64,000 bases of DNA from JASGIT01 sp047601665 (GTDB lineage: Bacteria > Pseudomonadota > Gammaproteobacteria > Burkholderiales > Burkholderiaceae_C). Position 1 is the stretch's first letter; each line of letters starts with the position of its first letter. Under the pieces are notes generated by a model, which saw nothing but the letters and a program-made list of their open reading frames with translations, was not told where the DNA came from and did not search any database. Where the stretch lies: positions 2,914,001 through 2,978,000 of the forward strand of contig JASGIT010000001.1 in assembly GCA_047601665.1 (NCBI GenBank). Direction: 5' to 3'. A program made the translations under genes and the position numbers. Shown here in pieces: positions 58,271 to 64,000 of this stretch.

Positions 58271-59071
58271 TCAGTTGAGTGTATTGCGGTAGTGGTGGGT
58301 ATCGGTTCGGTAGAGTCCGCGGCGTAACTCCATGGGAACATCGTTATAAGTGTAAGCAATGCGCTCCACGCTCAGCAGCGGCGTGGCGGGCGTCACGGCC
58401 AGCAGCGCCGCCTGCGCTTCGTCGGGCAGCACGGCGCGCAATTTCTCGTCGGCGCGCACCATGCGCACGCCGAACTCCACTTCGAACATGGCGTAGGTGG
58501 GGCCGGGGTAGCTGGCCATGCGCTCGGTGGTCAGGCCCTTGAAGGCCTGGCCGGGCAGCCAGATGTCCTCCAGGATGGTGGGCGTGCCCGCCAGGGCCAG
58601 CACGCGCCGCGCCTGGATGACGGCGTCGCCCGTGCGCAGCGCCAGCGCGCGGGCCACCTCGGCGCTGGCGCGCACGCGCTTGCAGTCGACGATGCGGCGC
58701 TGCGTGGGGCCTTCCTCGTCCAGGTCGCCCTGGTCGGGCAGCAGGCGCAGGAAGCGGTACTGCACGTGCTGCTCGGCGTGCGTGGATACAAAGGTGCCCT
58801 TGCCCTGGCGGCGCATCACGAGGTTCTCGGCGGCCAGTTCGTCGATGGCCTTGCGCACCGTGCCCTGGCTCACGCGGAAGCGCGCGGCCAGGTCCATTTC
58901 GCTCGGAATGGCCTCGCCCGGCTTCCATTCGCCCGCTTGCAGGCTTTGCAATATCAGCCCCTTGATCTGTTGGTACAGTGGGCTGAAGGCGGGCGTGCCC
59001 GCCCCGGCGCCGGGCAGGGCGGCGGTGTCGGCGATGGCGGTGGGCAGGCTGGACATCGTGGTGGCGATCAT
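58271..59071 (-). CDS. GntR/HutC-family regulator with UTRA domain
   Basis: A 266-residue protein. The winged helix lies at about 28-95 (LYQQIKGLILQSLQAGEWKPGEAIPSE, RVSQGTVRKAIDELAAENLVMRRQGKGTF). A UTRA effector domain follows (ARRVLALAGTPTILEDIWLPG, FEVEFGVRMVRADEKL, PLLSVERIAYTYNDVPMELRRG). It stands between the sdh operon and divergent mdh, so TCA-cycle genes are likely targets, with an organic acid as the probable signal. A repeat operator overlaps its start region. The start could also be the Met at 59056. Confidence 0.88.
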   Translation of the reverse strand: MIATTMSSLPTAIADTAALPGAGAGTPAFSPLYQQIKGLILQSLQAGEWKPGEAIPSEMDLAARFRVSQGTVRKAIDELAAENLVMRRQGKGTFVSTHAEQHVQYRFLRLLPDQGDLDEEGPTQRRIVDCKRVRASAEVARALALRTGDAVIQARRVLALAGTPTILEDIWLPGQAFKGLTTERMASYPGPTYAMFEVEFGVRMVRADEKLRAVLPDEAQAALLAVTPATPLLSVERIAYTYNDVPMELRRGLYRTDTHHYRNTLN

Positions 59072-59092
59072 ATCTTATATAAGACATAAGAC
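59072..59092. promoter_or_regulatory. Operator candidate between gntR and mdh
   Basis: TCTTATATAAGA (59073-59084) is a perfect palindrome. ATAAGAC is also repeated in tandem at 59079-59085 and 59086-59092. The block abuts the -35 of the mdh promoter and the gntR start, as expected for a GntR autoregulatory and target site. Confidence 0.62.
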
Positions 59093-59095
59093 AAA

Positions 59096-59125
59096 TTGAC
59101 GCTGCGCGCGAATCGGCGCTACACT
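59096..59125 (+). promoter_or_regulatory. Sigma-70 promoter of mdh
   Basis: TTGACG (59096-59101), an 18-bp spacer, then TACACT (59120-59125). Transcription should begin near 59132, giving a leader of about 47 nt. The GntR operator candidate lies just upstream. Confidence 0.65.
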
Positions 59126-59178
59126 CTTGCGCGTTCTTCGGTATCCGTTTTTTCCCTCACATCACTGGAGTTTTCACT

Positions 59179-60165
59179 ATGAGCAAGAAGCCCGTCCGCG
59201 TGGCTGTCACCGGCGCCGCTGGCCAAATCGGTTACGCCCTGCTGTTCCGCATCGCCTCGGGCGAAATGCTGGGCAAGGATCAGCCTGTCATCCTGCAACT
59301 GCTCGAAGTGCCCGCGGAAGGCCCGCAGAAAGCGCTCAAGGGCGTGATGATGGAACTCGACGACTGCGCGTTCCCCCTGCTGGTGGAGATGACCGCGCAC
59401 AGCGACCCCATGACCGCCTTCAAGGACGCCGACTACGCCCTGCTGGTGGGCTCGCGCCCCCGCGGCCCCGGCATGGAGCGCGCCGAACTGCTGGCCGTCA
59501 ACGGCGCCATCTTCACCGCGCAGGGCAAGGCGCTGAACGCCGTGGCCAGCCGCGACGTGAAGGTGCTGGTGGTGGGCAACCCCGCCAACACCAACGCCTA
59601 CATCGCCATGAAGAGCGCGCCCGACCTGCCGCGCAAGAACTTCACCGCCATGCTGCGCCTGGACCACAACCGCGCCGCCAGTCAGATCGCCGCCAAGACC
59701 GGCAAGGCCGTGGCCGACATCGAGAAGCTCACGGTGTGGGGCAACCACTCGCCCACGATGTACGCCGACTACCGTTTCGCCACGATCAACGGCGAAAGCG
59801 TGGCCAAGATGATCAACGACCAGGAATGGAACGCCAACGTGTTCCTGCCCACGGTGGGCAAGCGCGGCGCGGCCATCATCGAGGCGCGCGGCCTGTCGTC
59901 GGCCGCCTCGGCCGCCAACGCCGCCATCGACCACATGCGCGACTGGGCCCTGGGCACCAACGGCAAGTGGGTCACCATGGGCATTCCGTCGGACGGCCAG
60001 TACGGCATTCCGAAAGACATCATGTTCGGCTTCCCCGTCACCTGCGAAAACGGTGAATACAAGGTCGTCGAAGGCCTGGAGATCGATGCCTTCTCGCAAG
60101 AGCGCATCGACAAGACCCTGGCCGAACTGCAGGGTGAGCAGGATGGCGTGAAGCACCTGCTGTAA
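59179..60165 (+). CDS. mdh: Malate dehydrogenase
   Basis: A 328-residue NAD-dependent enzyme. VAVTGAAGQIGYALLFRIASGEM is the NAD-binding fold. GSRPRGPGMERAELL is the active-site loop with catalytic Arg; it is usually read G-KPR-PGM-R, so the lysine is replaced by Ser-Arg here. VVGNPANTNA and VWGNHSPTMYAD with the catalytic His complete the site. It is close to the betaproteobacterial type. It heads a rightward operon with tam, the HpcH-type gene, an exported protein and perhaps acnB. Confidence 0.95.
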   Translation: MSKKPVRVAVTGAAGQIGYALLFRIASGEMLGKDQPVILQLLEVPAEGPQKALKGVMMELDDCAFPLLVEMTAHSDPMTAFKDADYALLVGSRPRGPGMERAELLAVNGAIFTAQGKALNAVASRDVKVLVVGNPANTNAYIAMKSAPDLPRKNFTAMLRLDHNRAASQIAAKTGKAVADIEKLTVWGNHSPTMYADYRFATINGESVAKMINDQEWNANVFLPTVGKRGAAIIEARGLSSAASAANAAIDHMRDWALGTNGKWVTMGIPSDGQYGIPKDIMFGFPVTCENGEYKVVEGLEIDAFSQERIDKTLAELQGEQDGVKHLL

Positions 60166-60168
60166 GCC

Positions 60169-60951
60169 ATGCTCCAGTGGAACCCCGACCTTTACCGCCA
60201 GTACGAGGACGAGCGCACCCGCCCCGCGGCCGAGCTGCTGGCGCGCGTGCCGCTGGCGGATGCAGCCTACGTCGTCGACCTGGGCTGCGGGCCGGGCAAT
60301 TCCACCGAGCTGCTGGCCCGGCGCTACCCCCAGGCCCAGGTGCTGGGCGTGGACAACTCCGAGGCCATGCTGACCCAGGCGCGCGAGCGCCTGCCGTCGG
60401 CCCGATTTGAATGGGGCGACATCGCCCAATGGCAGGCCCCCCTCTGGCTGGGCCGCCAGCCTGACCTGATTTACGCCAACGCCGCCCTGCAATGGGTGCC
60501 CGGCCACGAGACGCTGCTGCCGCGCCTTCTGGACATGCTGGCCCCTGGCGGCGTGCTGGCCGTGCAAATGCCCGACAACCGCGAAGAGCCCACCCACCGC
60601 CTGATGCGCGAGGTGGCGGCCGAACAGCCCTGGGCCGCGGCGATTGACGACCCCCACAAAATGCGCACAGACCTGCTGAAGATCGGTGCGTACTACGACC
60701 AGCTCGCACCCCGCGCCCGCGTGGACGTATGGCACACCATCTACCAGCACCCCATGGCGGATGGCAAAGCCATCGTCGAATGGGTGCGCGGCACGGGCCT
60801 GCGCCCTTTCCTGCAGCCGCTCAGCGCCGAACTGGCCGACAGCTTCGTCGCCGAATACACGCGCCGCGTGGACGCGGCCTACCCCGTGCGCGCCGACGGC
60901 AAGCGCCTGCTGGCCTTCCCGCGCATGTTCATCGTGGCGCAGCGGCCATGA
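60169..60951 (+). CDS. tam: Trans-aconitate 2-methyltransferase
   Basis: A 260-residue SAM methyltransferase. WNPDLYRQYEDERTRPAAELLARVPL is the Tam N-terminal signature, VVDLGCGPGNSTELLARRYP is motif I, and DLIYANAALQWVPGHETLLPRL follows. Tam methylates trans-aconitate, a by-product that inhibits aconitase. Its place between mdh and acnB fits this role well. It begins three bases after the mdh stop and overlaps the next gene by ATGA. Confidence 0.93.
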   Translation: MLQWNPDLYRQYEDERTRPAAELLARVPLADAAYVVDLGCGPGNSTELLARRYPQAQVLGVDNSEAMLTQARERLPSARFEWGDIAQWQAPLWLGRQPDLIYANAALQWVPGHETLLPRLLDMLAPGGVLAVQMPDNREEPTHRLMREVAAEQPWAAAIDDPHKMRTDLLKIGAYYDQLAPRARVDVWHTIYQHPMADGKAIVEWVRGTGLRPFLQPLSAELADSFVAEYTRRVDAAYPVRADGKRLLAFPRMFIVAQRP

Positions 60952-61958
60952 GCGCAGTCGTCCATCCCGCGCAGGTGCTGCTGGGCGCGCAGGGCGGCGC
61001 CACGCGGCTGCCCGTGTGCGACCACTACAGCGGCGTGGAAGCGCGTATGCGCAAGAGCCTGCAATTGCAGGCCGAGTTGATGGCCGAGTTCGGCCGCTGC
61101 GTGTTCGACGTGACGCTGGACTGCGAAGACGGCGCGCCCGTGGGCCAGGAGCGTGAACATGCCGCGCTCGTTGCCCAACTGGCCAAAGGGGCGGCCCCTG
61201 GCGCCCGCGTGGCCGCCCGCGTCCACACCGTGGACCACGCGGCTTTCGAGAACGACGTGGCCACCATCGCGGGCGAAGCGGGCCGGCACCTGTGCCACAT
61301 CATGGTGCCCAAGGTCGAGTCGGTGGACGACGTCGTGCACGCGGAACGTGCATTGGAACGCGCCGGGGCAGGGCATCTGCCGCTGCACGTGCTCATCGAA
61401 TCGCCCGCCGCCGTGCACCGCGCCTTCGAGATCGCCGCCCACCCGCGCGTGCAAAGCATCAGCTTCGGCCTGATGGACTTCGTCTCCGCCCACGGCGGCG
61501 CGATCCCTTCGTCGGCCATGACCTCGGCGGGCCAGTTCACACATCCGCTCGTGATGCGCGCCAAGCTGGAAATCGCCGCCGCCTGCCATGCCCACGGCAA
61601 GGTGCCGTCGCACTGCGTGGTCACCGAATTCAGCGACCCTGCCGCCATGCAGGCCGCCGCCACGCGCGCCGCCAGCGAACTGGGCTACACCCGCATGTGG
61701 AGCATCCACCCCGGCCAGATCCGTCCCATCCTCGCGGCCTTCGCCCCGGCGGAGGACGAGATACAAGTTGCTGCAAAAATAATAGCTGCTGCCGCAGATG
61801 CAGACTGGGCTCCGACCTCTTTCGAGGGTAAATTGCACGACCGTGCCAGCTACCGCTACTTCTGGCAGGTGCTGGAGCGTGCCCACCAGACGGGCCGTGC
61901 CTTGCCCGAGGCGGTGCGGCACTGGTTCCCCTCCTTCGTTCCCCTGGAATCTCCATGA
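60948..61958 (+). CDS. HpcH/HpaI aldolase / CitE-like lyase family protein
   Basis: A 336-residue TIM-barrel protein. FDVTLDCEDGAPVGQE contains the metal-binding Glu-Asp, ARVHTVDHAAFENDV the Arg, and ESPAAVHRAFEIAAHPRVQSISFGLMDF the second Glu region. Relatives are CitE, malyl-CoA lyase and citramalyl-CoA lyase; the group found in betaproteobacterial TCA clusters has no settled substrate. It overlaps tam at its start and the exported-protein gene at its end (ATGA both times). Residues QVAAKIIAAAADAD are encoded by an in-frame dispersed repeat. Confidence 0.85.
   Translation: MSAVVHPAQVLLGAQGGATRLPVCDHYSGVEARMRKSLQLQAELMAEFGRCVFDVTLDCEDGAPVGQEREHAALVAQLAKGAAPGARVAARVHTVDHAAFENDVATIAGEAGRHLCHIMVPKVESVDDVVHAERALERAGAGHLPLHVLIESPAAVHRAFEIAAHPRVQSISFGLMDFVSAHGGAIPSSAMTSAGQFTHPLVMRAKLEIAAACHAHGKVPSHCVVTEFSDPAAMQAAATRAASELGYTRMWSIHPGQIRPILAAFAPAEDEIQVAAKIIAAAADADWAPTSFEGKLHDRASYRYFWQVLERAHQTGRALPEAVRHWFPSFVPLESP
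61767..61797 (+). repeat. Dispersed REP-like repeat inside the CitE-like gene, in frame
   Basis: GTTGCTGCAAAAATAATAGC followed by TGCTGCCGCAG. It has the A-rich flank (GC-CAAAAATAATAGCTGCT) that matches the mutS copy in reverse. It encodes VAAKIIAAAA near the C terminus. Confidence 0.6.
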
Positions 61959-62554
61959 AAACCATCATTACCATTTCCGCCCTGCTGCTGGCTCCTGCAT
62001 TCTCCCTGGCCCAAGGCACGGCGACCCCCGCCAAGGCCCCCGCCGCCAAAACGGCCAAGGCCCCCGCCAAGAAGACCGTAGCCAAGGCTGCGCCCAAGAA
62101 GTCCGCACACCGCGCCGCTGCCAAGGGCAAGGCGGCGCCCGCTGCCGCAGCAGCCACCGGCGCGGCAGCGGCCGTTGCCGCCCCCGCGCTGAGCGCTGAC
62201 CAGCTGGCGCTGGCCGATCGCGTGCAGACTGGCCACATCCCTTGCGAACTCGGTGCCTACGTGAACGTGGAGCGCGACCCCAAGAATCCCGGCTACTTCA
62301 ATGTGGATGGCAAGGGTTTTGCTTACCACATGGTGCCCATGGCCACCAGCACCGGCGTGTTGCGCCTGGAAGACGACCAGCGCGGCGCGGTGTGGCTGCA
62401 GATCGCCAACAAATCCATGCTGATGAACCAGAAACTGGGCCAGCGCTTGGCCGACGAATGCATGACCCCGGCCCAGCAGCAGGTGGCCGAGGGCCTGAAG
62501 ACCAAGCCCGCGCCCAGCCTGCTGGAGGCCGCGCCCGCGTCCGCTGCCCAATAA
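61955..62554 (+). CDS. Exported Lys/Ala-rich protein of unknown function
   Basis: A 199-residue protein. A signal peptide (cleavage after about residue 19, FSLAQ) is followed by a low-complexity Ala-Lys-Pro region at about 22-75 of histone-H1-like composition. A globular domain follows (LADRVQTGHIPCELGAYVNVERDPKN to QKLGQRLADECMTPAQQQVAEGL) with two cysteines that may pair. I recognise no function. It overlaps the CitE-like gene by 4 bp and precedes acnB by 44 bp, so it is probably part of this TCA operon. Confidence 0.75.
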   Translation: MKTIITISALLLAPAFSLAQGTATPAKAPAAKTAKAPAKKTVAKAAPKKSAHRAAAKGKAAPAAAAATGAAAAVAAPALSADQLALADRVQTGHIPCELGAYVNVERDPKNPGYFNVDGKGFAYHMVPMATSTGVLRLEDDQRGAVWLQIANKSMLMNQKLGQRLADECMTPAQQQVAEGLKTKPAPSLLEAAPASAAQ

Positions 62555-62598
62555 GACAACCCGCCGCCCCACTTTGAAGACACCTTGGAGAAAAGACC

Positions 62599-64000
62599 AT
62601 GCTGAAAGCCTACCGTGACCACGCTGCCGAGCGCGCCGCACTCGGCATCCCCCCGCTGCCGCTGGACGCCAAGCAGGTGGCCGAGCTGATCGAGCTGATC
62701 AAGGCCCCGCCCGCCGGCGAGGACGCCTTCCTGCTGGACCTGCTCACGCACCGCGTGCCGCCCGGCGTGGACGACGCCGCCAAGGTCAAGGCCTCGTTCC
62801 TGGCCGCCGTCGCCCACGGCGACATCCAGGTTGGCCTGATCTCCAAGGCCAAGGCCACCGAGCTGCTGGGCACCATGGTGGGCGGCTACAACGTGCACCC
62901 GCTGATCGAACTGCTGGACGATGCCGAAGTGGCTGGCATCGCCGCCGAGGGCCTGAAGAAGACCCTGCTGATGTTCGACTACTTCAACGACGTGGCCACC
63001 AAGGCCAAGGCCGGCAACGCCAAGGCCCAGGAAGTGATGCAGTCGTGGGCCGACGCCGAGTGGTTCACCACCCGCCCCGAGGTCGAGAAGAAGATCACCG
63101 TCACTGTCTTCAAGGTGCCCGGCGAAACCAACACCGACGACCTGTCGCCCGCGCCCGACGCCTGGAGCCGTCCCGACATCCCGCTGCACTACCTGGCGAT
63201 GCTGAAGAACACCCGCCCCGACGCGGCCTTCAAGCCCGAGGAAGACGGCAAGCGCGGCCCGATGCAGTTCATCGATGACCTGAAGAAGAAGGGCCACCTG
63301 GTCGCCTACGTGGGCGATGTGGTCGGCACCGGCTCTTCGCGCAAGTCCGCCACCAACAGCGTGATCTGGGCCACGGGCGCCGACATTCCCTTCGTGCCGA
63401 ACAAGCGCTTCGGCGGCGTGACGCTGGGCGGCAAGATCGCGCCGATCTTCTTCAACACGCAGGAAGATTCCGGCTCGCTGCCGATCGAGGTCGACGTGTC
63501 GAAGATGGAAATGGGCGACGTGCTCGACATCTTCCCCTACGACGGCAAGATCGAGAAGAACGGCGCCAAGATCGCCGACTTCAAGCTCAAGAGCGACGTG
63601 CTGCTGGACGAAGTGCAGGCCGGCGGCCGCATCAACCTGATCATCGGCCGCTCGCTGACCGCCAAGGCGCGTGAATTCCTGGGCCTGCCCGCTTCCACCG
63701 CTTTCCGCCTGCCCCAGGCGCCCGCCGAATCCAAGGCCGGCTTCACCCTGGCACAGAAGATGGTGGGCCGTGCCTGCGGCCTGCCCGAAGGCCAGGGCAT
63801 CCGCCCCGGCACCTACTGCGAGCCGCGCATGACCACCGTGGGCAGCCAGGACACCACCGGCCCCATGACCCGCGACGAACTGAAGGATCTGGCCTGCCTG
63901 GGCTTCAGCGCCGACATGGTGATGCAGTCCTTCTGCCACACCGCCGCGTATCCGAAGCCCGTGGACGTGAAGACCCACCGCGAACTGCCCCAGTTCATCA
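62599..64000 (+). CDS. acnB: Aconitate hydratase B (3' truncated by window)
   Basis: 467 codons are present, about 55 % of an enzyme of about 860 residues. MLKAYRDHAAERAALGIPPLPLDAKQVAELI is the AcnB helical (HEAT-like) domain. The swivel domain comes next, as is characteristic of AcnB and not AcnA (PGETNTDDLSPAPDAWSRPDIPLH, GDVVGTGSSRKSATNSVIWATG). SFCHTAAYPKP near the end lies in the catalytic half. The ATG follows TTGGAG. It isomerises citrate to isocitrate and completes the cluster with mdh, gltA and sdh. Confidence 0.96.
   Translation, partial: MLKAYRDHAAERAALGIPPLPLDAKQVAELIELIKAPPAGEDAFLLDLLTHRVPPGVDDAAKVKASFLAAVAHGDIQVGLISKAKATELLGTMVGGYNVHPLIELLDDAEVAGIAAEGLKKTLLMFDYFNDVATKAKAGNAKAQEVMQSWADAEWFTTRPEVEKKITVTVFKVPGETNTDDLSPAPDAWSRPDIPLHYLAMLKNTRPDAAFKPEEDGKRGPMQFIDDLKKKGHLVAYVGDVVGTGSSRKSATNSVIWATGADIPFVPNKRFGGVTLGGKIAPIFFNTQEDSGSLPIEVDVSKMEMGDVLDIFPYDGKIEKNGAKIADFKLKSDVLLDEVQAGGRINLIIGRSLTAKAREFLGLPASTAFRLPQAPAESKAGFTLAQKMVGRACGLPEGQGIRPGTYCEPRMTTVGSQDTTGPMTRDELKDLACLGFSADMVMQSFCHTAAYPKPVDVKTHRELPQFI

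Overview
The window is a high-GC (about 68-70 %) bacterial chromosome segment. Its gene content suggests a betaproteobacterium of the Burkholderiales, most like the Comamonadaceae (Acidovorax / Alicycliphilus / Diaphorobacter type): a urea ABC transporter urtABCDE, bamC-dapA, a PA0069-type radical SAM protein, a yeaG-yeaH-spoVR stress operon, and a TCA block of gltA-sdhE-sdhBADC, a GntR regulator, mdh and acnB. A short dispersed repeat built around ATAGCTGCTAGCGCTT fits the same assignment. The family assignment is inference from content and recollection, not from a search. No rRNA, tRNA or CRISPR array was seen.

Layout. 1-2.8 kb: the end of a biotin-carrier protein, a VapBC-type toxin-antitoxin pair, an alpha/beta-hydrolase fused to a LuxR helix-turn-helix, and a methanethiol S-methyltransferase-like membrane protein. 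3.0-9.4 kb: the urea transporter operon, split between urtD and urtE by a 718-bp nested quasi-palindrome. 9.4-14.9 kb: an Anbu-type proteasome-like peptidase, a chemoreceptor and mutS. 14.9-21.8 kb: a lower-GC genomic island inserted at the 5' end of mutS, flanked by about 85-95-bp imperfect repeats of the mutS start. It carries a tyrosine integrase, a three-gene operon (putative DNA-binding protein, ParA-like ATPase, RelA/SpoT-type nucleotide synthetase), an IS3 remnant and an AbiEi/AbiEii pair. 21.8-25.8 kb: a leftward block of an MFS transporter, a 39-aa membrane protein, a methyltransferase, dapA and bamC.

25.9-31.4 kb: topoisomerase IV genes parE and parC, separated by a low-GC glycosyltransferase-like gene. 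31.4-42.5 kb: a second chemoreceptor, RidA, ComEC, an acyltransferase, a racemase-like protein divergent from a MocR-type regulator (this pair is bracketed by a 16-bp direct repeat), Rnk, a radical SAM protein behind a LexA-box-like sequence, and a thioredoxin-reductase-like flavoprotein with an Rrf2 regulator. 42.5-53 kb: asparaginase, a short citrate-synthase-family protein, tag, the spoVR-yeaH-prkA operon behind a candidate sigma-54 promoter, an EptA/MCR-like phosphoethanolamine transferase, and glutathione-dependent formaldehyde dehydrogenase. 53-64 kb: TCA-cycle genes with two clear palindromic operator candidates.

The main points of interest are four. The island takes over the 5' end and probably the promoter of mutS, and it carries an unfamiliar ParA + RelA/SpoT operon. 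A giant palindrome splits an ABC-transporter operon. A REP-like repeat family has entered at least five coding sequences in frame. The racemase-like protein lacks both catalytic cysteines.
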